A stretch of 8,294 nucleotides of DNA from NCBI GenBank assembly GCA_900765235.1, contig CAAFRK010000083.1, positions 1-8,294 of the forward strand, written 5' to 3'. Made by a program: the position numbers and the translations under genes. Below, piece after piece: positions 1 to 6,949 of the stretch. The notes under the pieces were generated by a model. It was not told where the DNA came from. It made no database searches and saw only the letters and a program-made list of their open reading frames with translations. This DNA is from an uncultured Veillonella sp. GTDB lineage: Bacteria > Bacillota_C > Negativicutes > Veillonellales > Veillonellaceae. Positions within the stretch are counted from its first letter, which is position 1; each line of letters begins with the position of its first letter.

Positions 1-19
1 ACTTCTCCAAAAAAAGATT

Positions 20-64
20 AAACCCTTATAACACTAGTAAATATCTAGTGTTATAAGGGTTTTT
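20..64. terminator. Strong bidirectional terminator hairpin
   Basis: A perfect 18-bp inverted repeat, AAACCCTTATAACACTAG at 20-37 and its complement at 45-62, with a 7-nt loop. On the plus strand the stem runs straight into five Ts (60-64). On the minus strand it is followed by TTTAATC and then a run of seven Ts. It can therefore stop transcription from both sides. The yabE-like gene already has its own terminator at 141-174, so this one probably serves a plus-strand gene ending left of the window, with a backup role for the minus strand. That neighbour is an inference because it is not visible. Confidence 0.85.
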
Positions 65-114
65 ACACACACTTTTTGTCCTATAAGCCGTCCTTTTACT
101 ATATCTATTATGAT

Positions 115-136
115 TACTTACTGAGCTAAGTAAGTA
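115..136. repeat. Short inverted repeat between two terminators
   Basis: TACTTACT at 115-122 and AGTAAGTA at 129-136 form a perfect 8-bp dyad around a 6-nt centre (GAGCTA). Neither strand has a T-run after it, so it does not look like an intrinsic terminator. It lies in the gap between the terminators at 20-64 and 141-174. It may be a protein-binding site or simply a weak hairpin; no function can be assigned. Confidence 0.4.
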
Positions 137-140
137 CAAC

Positions 141-174
141 AAAAAAGAGGATATATCTTATAGATATATCCTCT
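141..174 (-). terminator. Terminator of the yabE-like gene
   Basis: A perfect 13-bp stem (146-158 with 162-174) with a 3-nt loop. Reading the minus strand, the stem is followed directly by a run of Ts (the A-run at 141-146 on the plus strand). It starts 12 nt after the stop codon of the 3D-domain gene, the usual place for a Rho-independent terminator. Confidence 0.88.
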
Positions 175-185
175 AAATCATCATA

Positions 186-1163
186 TTAGTCCAATACGTA
201 CACTGTAACGTCTTGGCGACCAAAGTCCATAGCCTCACCATAAGAGTCCATTACAAGGTCAATTTTGTTACCCACAATGGCACCGCCTGTATCGGCAGCA
301 ATAGCTTCACCATAACCAGGGATAAATAAACGTGTACCCAATGGAATAACATCTGGGTCAACCGCTGCAATACCGCGTACTGCAGGTACACCCGTTGCCG
401 TAATACCAGCACCATCACCATCGCCAGCAAGGTAAGCCGAAGCTTCCATTACGATAGCACGAGATGAGCGACCAGCAATATTACGGGATGTAGTCACTTC
501 ACGAGTACCTTCTTTAATAATAGTAGGTACCATTTCGCGTTGTGTTACTTTAGATACGTCATTTGTTTTAATAACCGTACCATTACTATATAATGTTTCA
601 CGTTGCACTCGTTCTAAACCAGGTTGGCCAACTTGAACAACCTCTTCTTCACCTTGTGCCATTGTATCATCTTTTTGACGAATCACTTGAATAGGAATCT
701 CTTGATCTACTGTGGATAAAGAACGGCTTGTTACTTGTGCAATTGTAATATGTGTACCACTTAATACAGAACCATTTGCATCGCCTACTACAGCGTAGTT
801 AGGCATTTTGAAACCAAGTTCATTAGCAACGCCTTGTGCAGTTGTTTCTGTTGTGAAAACAGCTCTAGTCTTACCATTAACAGTTACATAAACTGGAATG
901 GCACGTACAACAGTTAATGTTGTACCATTTTGAACAGATGTTGAGCTGGAAATAACTTTATCATTTGGATTTAATTTAACCCCGGCATCGCGTACGATAC
1001 CTTCGTTAGAATTTAAATGCGTTCTAACAGTGTGTGCTGCACCATCTACCATAACGGTAACGGTTTTATCATTATAAGAAAAACCTGTCATAGTTACAGC
1101 TGTTACAATCAATCCAGCAACAACAGACGAAATATATCGTTTGTGTGTCTTATGAATTCTCAT
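186..1163 (-). CDS. YabE-like secreted cell-wall protein (DUF348, G5 and 3D domains)
   Basis: A 325-aa exported protein of the YabE/Rpf-like group, whose members are thought to cleave or remodel peptidoglycan. The N-terminus is basic (MRIHKTHKR) followed by a hydrophobic stretch at about 11-28, which fits a signal peptide or membrane anchor; there is no lipobox cysteine. Two tandem DUF348 repeats lie at about 33-70 and 89-127, a G5 domain at about 150-219, and a C-terminal 3D domain at about 237-325. The 3D domain keeps its aspartates: D291 in ADTGG, D302 in KIDLVMD and D306, plus the upstream GIAAVDP and IPLGT motifs. This barrel resembles that of lytic transglycosylase MltA, so glycan-strand cleavage is likely but not proven. 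Bacillus YabE has three DUF348 repeats; I see two here. The start is supported by AGGAGGG (1172-1178), 8 nt upstream. It has its own promoter and terminator, so it is probably monocistronic. Family assignment is firm; substrate is inferred. Confidence 0.9.
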   Translation of the reverse strand: MRIHKTHKRYISSVVAGLIVTAVTMTGFSYNDKTVTVMVDGAAHTVRTHLNSNEGIVRDAGVKLNPNDKVISSSTSVQNGTTLTVVRAIPVYVTVNGKTRAVFTTETTAQGVANELGFKMPNYAVVGDANGSVLSGTHITIAQVTSRSLSTVDQEIPIQVIRQKDDTMAQGEEEVVQVGQPGLERVQRETLYSNGTVIKTNDVSKVTQREMVPTIIKEGTREVTTSRNIAGRSSRAIVMEASAYLAGDGDGAGITATGVPAVRGIAAVDPDVIPLGTRLFIPGYGEAIAADTGGAIVGNKIDLVMDSYGEAMDFGRQDVTVYVLD

Positions 1164-1189
1164 GTTGTAATCCCTCCTGTAATGGTATT

Positions 1190-1219
1190 ATTCTACTACA
1201 GATAGATATAACCTGTCAA
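1190..1219 (-). promoter_or_regulatory. Sigma-70/SigA-type promoter of the yabE-like gene
   Basis: On the minus strand a perfect -35 box TTGACA (1214-1219) is separated by 18 bp from a -10 box TAGAAT (1190-1195), which differs from TATAAT at one position. Transcription should start near 1183, giving a leader of about 20 nt before the ATG at 1163 that contains the AGGAGGG ribosome binding site. The leader is too short for a riboswitch. Confidence 0.8.
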
Positions 1220-1508
1220 ACGCCAAAGGTTAACAATAAGAGATAAGCATATATAAATACTGGTTTTTCATTAATATTATTTTCTATATTTTTACAAAAA
1301 GTCCACTGCATGCGTACATATCTATATTTTTTAATACTATACAATATATTCCGAATTGTGTACATATATACGATACCACTACCATATATAGTATGCTAGG
1401 ATTTTTTATAATATAAATTGTATTTTTATGTGTTTTTCAATTGTTACCAAAATTTTCTACATATCAGAAAACTTCATTTTTATCTCATTTTTAAATATGT
1501 ATACATGT
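1220..1508. other. AT-rich intergenic stretch with no recognisable gene
   Basis: About 290 bases between the ppk terminator and the yabE-like promoter. It is strongly AT-rich, with many short TATA-like tracts. I see no credible ORF, tRNA or riboswitch. Two similar 15-mers, GCGTACATATCTATA (1312-1326) and GTGTACATATATACG (1358-1372), match at 11 of 15 positions and lie 46 bp apart start to start. They may be binding sites or chance in low-complexity sequence. The stretch could act as an upstream regulatory region of the yabE-like gene. Confidence 0.5.
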
Positions 1509-1534
1509 AAAAAGCCTGTAAAAACAGGCTTTTT
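1509..1534 (-). terminator. Terminator of the ppx-ppx-ppk operon
   Basis: A perfect 10-bp inverted repeat, AAAAAGCCTG (1509-1518) and CAGGCTTTTT (1525-1534), with a 6-nt loop. On the minus strand the GC-rich part of the stem is followed by five Ts. It lies about 55 nt after the ppk stop codon. The symmetric A and T tracts mean it could also work on the plus strand, but no plus-strand gene is visible there. Confidence 0.88.
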
Positions 1535-1588
1535 CAGTATTATATAAATGTATTAAAATTCATCATTCAACACTATGTGTGAATTTCA

Positions 1589-3706
1589 TCATTTATTCAT
1601 CTTAAACATTGGTTGTAAACGCTCAATGACGGTCATCGATTCCTTGTGTTCTCGAGCAATAGCTTCTTTCATAAGTTCCTCTTGAGCAGAAATTGGATGT
1701 TCTCTATCATTAATTTTACGATACGAGCCATCTGCTCTCATAATATGAGCTTTTAAGGTATCTTCTAAATATAAATCTAAAATACCTTTAACGCGCTCCT
1801 TATGACATTTATCTTCAATAGGAATCATAAGTTCTACACGTTCATTTAAATTCCGTGGCATCCAGTCTGCACTAGATAGGAATAGACTTTCATTTCCCCC
1901 ATTACGGAAATAAAATAAACGATGATGTTCTAAAAAACGCCCTACGACGGAACGAACCGTTATATTATCACTAACACCTGCAATGCCAGGCCGTAGTGTA
2001 CAGATACCACGAACGATGAGATCAATGCGAACACCTGCAGCAGAAGCTTCATAGAGTTTAGCGATGACTTCTTTATCGAGCAAGGAATTCATTTTGCCAA
2101 TGATATATGCCTCTTCTCCCTGTTTTGCGAATTCGATTTCACGGTCAATCAATTCCATTATCTTTTCCCGCAAATTTAAAGGGGCTACAATAAATTTATT
2201 CCAAATTGGAGGATCGGAATAACCAGAAATTAAATTGAAGAAGCGAGATGCATCGTCGCCATATTCATCATTACATGTGAATATGCCACAATCCGTATAC
2301 ATCCGTGCTGTCTTGCCATTATAGTTACCTGTAGCTAGGTGAACATAACGCCTAATACCCGCATCTTCCCTGCGAACAACCATGGTAATCTTGGAGTGAG
2401 TTTTAAGTCCTTTCAAGCCATAAATAACATGGCAGCCAGCCTTTTCTAGGCGGCGTGCCATATGAATATTATTTTCTTCATCAAACCGTGCTTTAACCTC
2501 CATAAGTACGGTTACTTGCTTGCCATTATCAGCCGCTTTTATAAGCGATGCTATAATAGGCGAATCGCCACTGACGCGATATAATGTTTGTTTAATAGCC
2601 AATACATCTGGATCCGTAGCTGCTTGTGCTATAAATTGTTCTACCACCGCAAAAGACTCAAAGGGATGGTGAACAAATAAGTCTTGCTTTCCAATAACAG
2701 AGAATAGACTTTCCCCTTCGTGCTCTACTAATTCACTAGGAAGTTTAGGTTCAAATGGAGCATAACGAAGATGATCGAGACCTGGATAGTTGCAGAAATC
2801 AAAATACATACGACAATCAAGATGACCATCTATACGATATACGTCCTTTGGCTCTAATTCAACACTAGTGAGCACAAAGTCCAATAGATTATCCTTTACA
2901 TCACCACAAACCTCTAATCGTACTGCATCACCACGACGTCGACGACGCAAAGATGCTTCTACCTCAGAAAGCAAATCTGTTGCTTCTTCTTCATCAATTT
3001 CTAAATCCGCATCACGAGTAATACGGAACACCATAAAATCTTCTATACCATAACCTTGGAAGAATTGAGTAGCATAATAGGTAATCACATCCTCCAAATA
3101 TACAAAACGATGCTCTTTATTACTACGACTAGGTATTTCAATGATACGATTTAACACAGAAGGAATTGGTAAGATTGCGATTTTATAATCTTTTGTACCA
3201 TCTGGCAATACTTGAAAAATACGTATAATGGCATTGATGGTATGGTTTGTTAAAAATGGAAATGGGTGTCCAGAGTCAACGGCTAGAGGTGTTACAACAG
3301 GGTAGATATGTTCTTCAAAATAGTGACGTAACCAAGCCTTAGATTTCACATCTAACTGTTCTGGATAGGTAAAATAAAATCCATGAGATTCTAATTCAGA
3401 CAATACATTCTTTAAATATGTACTTTGCATCGATACGAGGCGCTGTACAGACTCATCAATAGCCTTTAACTGTGCCTTAGCATCCATATGAGCCGCATCG
3501 TACTTAACAATGCCATTCACAACTTGATGACGTAATCCAGCCACACGAATCATAAAGAACTCATCTAAATTAGAGCTAGCAATAGCAATAAATCGAAGTC
3601 GTTCTAATAAAGGAGTATTAGTATCAATAGACTCTAATAAAACGCGCTGATTAAACTTTAACCAAGATAATTCACGGTTAAAATAATACTTTGCATTACT
3701 GAACAT
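1589..3706 (-). CDS. ppk1: Polyphosphate kinase 1 (PPK1)
   Basis: Makes long-chain inorganic polyphosphate by reversible transfer of the gamma-phosphate of ATP. At 705 aa it is close to the usual family length (about 690-720). The N-terminal domain starts with the hallmark RELSWLKFNQRVL (11-23) and carries SNLDEFFMIRVAG (45-57), the region that contacts the nucleotide. The two C-terminal phospholipase-D-like domains hold the catalytic histidines: H437 in GLKTHSK, equivalent to the autophosphorylated His435 of E. coli, and H594 in FLEHHR, equivalent to His592. Arginines in LYRVSGD (R377) and KARFDEENN (R407) match the Mg-binding pair. SSADWMPRNL at 611-620 is also typical. All key residues are present, so it should be active. 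A tail of about 25 residues follows the last conserved block. The ATG overlaps the end of the upstream ppx-like gene by 11 nt and is set by GGGGAGGGG (3713-3721), 6 nt upstream, so it is likely co-transcribed and translationally coupled. Confidence 0.97.
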   Translation of the reverse strand: MFSNAKYYFNRELSWLKFNQRVLLESIDTNTPLLERLRFIAIASSNLDEFFMIRVAGLRHQVVNGIVKYDAAHMDAKAQLKAIDESVQRLVSMQSTYLKNVLSELESHGFYFTYPEQLDVKSKAWLRHYFEEHIYPVVTPLAVDSGHPFPFLTNHTINAIIRIFQVLPDGTKDYKIAILPIPSVLNRIIEIPSRSNKEHRFVYLEDVITYYATQFFQGYGIEDFMVFRITRDADLEIDEEEATDLLSEVEASLRRRRRGDAVRLEVCGDVKDNLLDFVLTSVELEPKDVYRIDGHLDCRMYFDFCNYPGLDHLRYAPFEPKLPSELVEHEGESLFSVIGKQDLFVHHPFESFAVVEQFIAQAATDPDVLAIKQTLYRVSGDSPIIASLIKAADNGKQVTVLMEVKARFDEENNIHMARRLEKAGCHVIYGLKGLKTHSKITMVVRREDAGIRRYVHLATGNYNGKTARMYTDCGIFTCNDEYGDDASRFFNLISGYSDPPIWNKFIVAPLNLREKIMELIDREIEFAKQGEEAYIIGKMNSLLDKEVIAKLYEASAAGVRIDLIVRGICTLRPGIAGVSDNITVRSVVGRFLEHHRLFYFRNGGNESLFLSSADWMPRNLNERVELMIPIEDKCHKERVKGILDLYLEDTLKAHIMRADGSYRKINDREHPISAQEELMKEAIAREHKESMTVIERLQPMFKMNK

Positions 3707-5261
3707 GACGATCCCCTCCCCTTACTAGTACGATTTCCATACCAAATACCTCTGTAAAGTATTCCGAATCACGGTCAAAGGTCCACCATTCTAATGAAAT
3801 ATCCTCATTAGTACGACAGAATACATAAAGTACATTATCTCGCTCTTCTAATGTTACTTCAGAGATTTTTTGGTTACTACCTGCATCAAGTGCACAAGCG
3901 ACCCGAATGATGGCTACCAGCTTGGTAACTTGAATTTTTTGTAACTCTGTTAATGCATTGAAATATGCATCGTCATCATTTGGCGTTCCCTTGTAGTGGT
4001 AATATACAACATTAGCAACTACTTGTTTTTCTTCTTCTGAAAGCCCAAATATATCGGTCCCCATTACAATATGATACGCATGCTCCCCATGATTTCGTAA
4101 ATTCACAAACTTACCGACAGAGCAAAGGATAGCTGCGATACGACATAGATAGCCCCACCGCTCTGGTAATCCTTTATGTCGCAATGCTTTACAGAATAAA
4201 GAGCTAAATTTCTCTACCTCCGCATCATGAATTCGGTCAGTATGATATCTTGCGGCAACAGCACGTGCTAACTGTGCATTTTGTTCGCGCAATTGATACA
4301 TAAATGGATTATTCTCGGTTTCCACACCGTAGAACCAACTAATGCCTTGAGAGAATGAAAAGCTACTGAAAATTAATGATTTAGGCTCTATGGCCGTAAT
4401 GATTTCATTAAATAAAATCATGGTAGGCATTAAAATATTGGCCTTATATTCAGGTAATTTATAACGATTCATCAACTTGGTAGCTGTCACACCGTCAAAA
4501 GAATTGATAAGCCCTTTAAATCGTTCTGGCTCAATAGTAATAATGTCTTCTTTATTATTTTCTTGTCCCATTAAATGAGTCATATATTGCGCCTCATCAC
4601 CAGATAAGACGATACTATTAATATTGAAAGTTTGTAATTCTTCACGAAGAGGGCCAATCATACGATGTAAGTATTCTGTAATAGCCCTTGGGAATGATAT
4701 GGAAGATCGTTGATTTCGATTAAATGACTCCATAACCCGTAAGGACCCACTATGCATATTGCGTTGGAACAATAAATTCTCACCACGCCAAACCGTTAAG
4801 CCTACCCCACCAGATGTAATATCCAAGAATAATGTTGCCTTAGTAGGATCTGTCAGTTTATATTGATGCGTCATCTTGTAATATAACAAAGCATATTTGT
4901 AATATACCTCTTTCGGCATATCGATGACCTCAACGCGCATCCCCGTTTGAATATAGATTTGATCTAGAATACTACGACGATTAGCGGCTTCGCGTATTAC
5001 GGTCGTACCATATAGTTTAGAACGACTCACGCCATAATCTGCCATTAATTGCTTATAACCTTTTAAAATATGACAGATTTCTTCAATTGTTTTAAAGCTC
5101 AAGCGAGATGTTTGAAATAATTCTTCCCCAAAGGTTACCTCCCGCGCCGCATAATCTATAACACGTACATCATCTATGCCTTTATATTCTAATATGGTAA
5201 TACTCATGCTACTGGATCCCACATGTAGTACTGCATATCGTAATGTTTTTGGTAATGCCAT
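3696..5261 (-). CDS. Divergent Ppx/GppA-family paralog, probable pseudoenzyme
   Basis: A 521-aa protein that aligns along its whole length with the upstream exopolyphosphatase but has lost much of the active-site signature. The first phosphate-binding motif DLGSNS is HVGSSS (13-18), so its Asp is His. The GEEEAR catalytic-glutamate region reads MPKEVY (115-120), keeping only one Glu. The second phosphate motif DLGGASTE is DITSGGVG (147-154). The GIGGT motif is replaced by VLSGD (218-222). In the C-terminal HD-like domain the HD pair is Cys-Ser (ILCSVGK, C380 and S381), while the later histidines H391 and H394 and D459 remain. The reading frame is intact with strong translation signals: AAGGAGG (5266-5272) lies 4 nt before an ATG that overlaps the preceding stop by one base (TAATG). 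Family membership and the substitutions are seen in the sequence. Loss of catalysis, and a role as a regulatory or heterodimer partner of Ppx or PPK, are inferred. An altered activity cannot be excluded. Confidence 0.85.
   Translation of the reverse strand: MALPKTLRYAVLHVGSSSMSITILEYKGIDDVRVIDYAAREVTFGEELFQTSRLSFKTIEEICHILKGYKQLMADYGVSRSKLYGTTVIREAANRRSILDQIYIQTGMRVEVIDMPKEVYYKYALLYYKMTHQYKLTDPTKATLFLDITSGGVGLTVWRGENLLFQRNMHSGSLRVMESFNRNQRSSISFPRAITEYLHRMIGPLREELQTFNINSIVLSGDEAQYMTHLMGQENNKEDIITIEPERFKGLINSFDGVTATKLMNRYKLPEYKANILMPTMILFNEIITAIEPKSLIFSSFSFSQGISWFYGVETENNPFMYQLREQNAQLARAVAARYHTDRIHDAEVEKFSSLFCKALRHKGLPERWGYLCRIAAILCSVGKFVNLRNHGEHAYHIVMGTDIFGLSEEEKQVVANVVYYHYKGTPNDDDAYFNALTELQKIQVTKLVAIIRVACALDAGSNQKISEVTLEERDNVLYVFCRTNEDISLEWWTFDRDSEYFTEVFGMEIVLVRGGDRHVQ
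3713..3721 (-). promoter_or_regulatory. Ribosome binding site of ppk, inside the upstream gene
   Basis: GGGGAGGGG on the minus strand, 6 nt before the ppk ATG at 3706. It lies within the last codons of the divergent ppx paralog and fixes the ppk start, which overlaps that gene by 11 nt. The start also places the conserved PPK N-terminus in frame. Confidence 0.75.
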
Positions 5262-6808
5262 TATGCCTCCTTACGAGATTCATGCCATTCTATTTCTAAG
5301 GATTTCTCGAATTCTTTTTTAAATGATTTTGAAAGTTTTTCTACCGCCGTTCTAGTGACACTCACATCGCGTCCTTCTAAATAGAACACTTTTATGACTA
5401 CACTAGTGTATTTAATATTTACCTCTAACTGTTTGATAAATTGTTCATGGCTTTCATCAAGAGCCTCTGCAATCGCTAAAATAATAGAAAGCTTTTGACC
5501 TAATGAGCGTTGTTCTTGATCTAACAATTTACCATATAAGAAATTCTTATATTCCTTTGGCGTCAATCCATGAGAATTCATGACTAAGAATGCACTAAAC
5601 GCCTGTTCAACATGAGAAATCCCATATAAATTACTATTGACGAGCATATAGCAGCCATGACGAGCATGACTATAATAATTAACTCGTTTACCTATATCAT
5701 GCAACAGTCCCGCTGCAATCAAACATCGTCTAAAATTCTTATCGGCCTTATGGAGTGGCTCTAATGCATCATATAAAGTAGTAGCTAATTTCGTAATATA
5801 CTTAGCATGCACGAGCTCATGCTTTGTCATACCTAATAGTACATTCTCTGCAGAATGAACTAGAATATCATCGATTATAGAATTTCCGCCTAAATAGTAC
5901 TCACCGTAATAATCGTAGAATAAACCTTCACGCAAACCACAACCGCCTACAACAAGGGTCTTAGCATTTACATAGTTAAACAGCTCATCCACTATGGTGA
6001 GTCCTGCAATAATAATATCTGCACGTTCCGATGATAAGCCACTAATTTTTTTACGGGCCTCTAAGGATTTATCTTTTACATCTTCTAAGATTTCGTGAAA
6101 TCTATGATATGGTAACTCATAGTTATGTAGTTTCGTAATGGGATATGATAACTTACGTTGATCTATTTTTGCAATATTACGAGCTGTACCGCCAATACCT
6201 AATAGAGGAAGCTTCACATTATGAAGCCAATAATGTTCCTTAATGGTTTTCTTTACAGCCTTCGTCATTTTTTCTAGTTCTTTAGGGGTATACTCATCGC
6301 CCTTTTGATAGGTTCCAGTTAAGGTAAGTGCCCCTATAGGTAGACTAACAGCTTTCACAATATGTCGATTTTTTACTAGCGTTACCTCTGTACTAGCACC
6401 ACCTAAGTCAAAAATAATAAAATCTTTAAGGCCAATCGTGTTGATAACCCCAAGGAATCCAAGGCGCGCCTCTTCTTCACCAGCAATACATTCTAAATCT
6501 AGACCTGTTCGTTCTTTTACGGCTTTAATAAAAGCATCCCCATTTTTAGCTAGACGTACTGCAGCCGTAGCAACAGCTTTTATGGTATCTACCTCCATAG
6601 CGTCAGCCATATGAACAAAGCCTTTTAAAGCACGCAGAGAGCGCTCCATTGCCTCATTTGTTAACTCATGAGTGCCCCACATATTTTCACTTAAGCGGAC
6701 ACTCTCTTTTTCTTGATATATGAGACGATAACTACCGGTCTTAGAAATCTCATAAATGACAAAACGAACGGAGTTGGATCCTAAATCTATAAATGCAATA
6801 CGTTTCAT
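5261..6808 (-). CDS. ppx: Ppx/GppA-family exopolyphosphatase / pppGpp phosphatase
   Basis: A 515-aa cytoplasmic phosphatase of the ASKHA (actin-like ATPase) fold. The family removes terminal phosphates from polyphosphate and can also convert pppGpp to ppGpp. The signature motifs are complete: DLGSNS (8-13, first phosphate loop), AGEEEAR (109-115, catalytic Glu region), DLGGASTE (134-141, second phosphate loop), GIGGT (204-208) and VVGGCGLREG (286-295). The C-terminal half is an HD-type domain like that of E. coli Ppx, with H334, the H370-D371 pair in LLHDIGK, H381, H384 and D451. The length matches two-domain Ppx proteins (about 510) rather than the short form of about 300 aa. It is the first gene of a three-gene unit and overlaps the next by one base (TAATG). 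GAGG at 6817-6820, 8 nt upstream, supports the ATG. Placement with ppk favours polyP as a substrate; Ppx versus GppA preference cannot be settled from sequence alone. Confidence 0.93.
   Translation of the reverse strand: MKRIAFIDLGSNSVRFVIYEISKTGSYRLIYQEKESVRLSENMWGTHELTNEAMERSLRALKGFVHMADAMEVDTIKAVATAAVRLAKNGDAFIKAVKERTGLDLECIAGEEEARLGFLGVINTIGLKDFIIFDLGGASTEVTLVKNRHIVKAVSLPIGALTLTGTYQKGDEYTPKELEKMTKAVKKTIKEHYWLHNVKLPLLGIGGTARNIAKIDQRKLSYPITKLHNYELPYHRFHEILEDVKDKSLEARKKISGLSSERADIIIAGLTIVDELFNYVNAKTLVVGGCGLREGLFYDYYGEYYLGGNSIIDDILVHSAENVLLGMTKHELVHAKYITKLATTLYDALEPLHKADKNFRRCLIAAGLLHDIGKRVNYYSHARHGCYMLVNSNLYGISHVEQAFSAFLVMNSHGLTPKEYKNFLYGKLLDQEQRSLGQKLSIILAIAEALDESHEQFIKQLEVNIKYTSVVIKVFYLEGRDVSVTRTAVEKLSKSFKKEFEKSLEIEWHESRKEA
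5266..5272 (-). promoter_or_regulatory. Ribosome binding site of the divergent ppx paralog
   Basis: A consensus AAGGAGG on the minus strand inside the final codons of the first ppx gene, 4 nt before the ATG at 5261. The spacing is slightly short, and the start overlaps the preceding stop as TAATG, a typical arrangement for reinitiation. The strong site argues that the paralog is actively translated. Confidence 0.7.
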
Positions 6809-6843
6809 GCTACTAACCTCGACTTACTATAGTTCAGTATGAA

Positions 6844-6857
6844 TATACTTTAGTATA
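6844..6857 (-). promoter_or_regulatory. Candidate extended -10 promoter and palindrome before the ppx operon
   Basis: The minus strand carries TATGGTATACT, a good extended -10 element (TRTGN plus TATACT at 6852-6857), with no recognisable -35 box. It would start transcription near 6845, about 37 nt before the ppx ATG. The -10 box is one arm of the perfect dyad TATACT-2 nt-AGTATA (6844-6857), which could be an operator or coincidence in AT-rich sequence. A second small palindrome, ACTATAGT, lies at 6826-6833. It falls in the only space between the tatD terminator and ppx, where a promoter is expected. Confidence 0.5.
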
Positions 6858-6864
6858 CCATAGA

Positions 6865-6902
6865 AAAACGCGATTCTCACCGCTAAGGGAGAATCGCGTT
6901 TT
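6865..6902 (-). terminator. Terminator after metG-tatD
   Basis: A perfect 14-bp inverted repeat, AAAACGCGATTCTC (6865-6878) and GAGAATCGCGTTTT (6889-6902), with a 10-nt loop. On the minus strand the stem ends in five Ts, then CTATGG. It lies about 108 nt past the tatD stop, giving that transcript an unusually long 3' untranslated tail. The plus-strand side also has four Ts. Confidence 0.85.
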
Positions 6903-6913
6903 ATAATGTATGA

Positions 6914-6949
6914 TTCTAACGATTCTGAATAGATATCTAAGAATTAGAA
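6914..6949. repeat. Imperfect nested inverted repeat downstream of tatD
   Basis: TTCTAA (6914-6919) pairs with TTAGAA (6944-6949), TTCT (6923-6926) with AGAA (6940-6943), around a perfect 10-bp palindrome TAGATATCTA (6930-6939), with CGA and GAA unpaired on one side. It lies in the tatD 3' tail before the terminator. It could fold as a weak hairpin in the RNA or be a binding site; no T-run follows it. Confidence 0.35.

Noticed and set aside
76..105. Possible plus-strand promoter (TTGTCC followed by a TATATC-like box)
   Set aside because: The match is weak, there is no plus-strand gene downstream, and transcription would run straight into the hairpin at 141-174.
1017..1205. Plus-strand open frame of 62 codons
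   Set aside because: It lies antisense over the start and promoter of the yabE-like gene. It has no domain, no convincing ribosome binding site and a low-complexity product; it is a shadow frame.
1164..1508. Possible riboswitch (for example the cyclic-di-AMP type) upstream of the cell-wall gene
   Set aside because: The well-matched promoter at 1190-1219 leaves a leader of only about 20 nt, and no conserved riboswitch core or GC-rich stems were seen further upstream.
2868..3053. Plus-strand open frame of 61 codons
   Set aside because: It lies entirely antisense within ppk. Its Ser/Arg-rich product is the mirror of the ppk codons around the RRRRR stretch (254-258) and adjacent acidic residues.
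3696..5261. The divergent ppx paralog as a frameshifted pseudogene or sequencing artefact
   Set aside because: The frame is uninterrupted over 521 codons, similarity to the Ppx family continues to the C-terminus, and substitutions are spread over separate motifs rather than in one shifted block.
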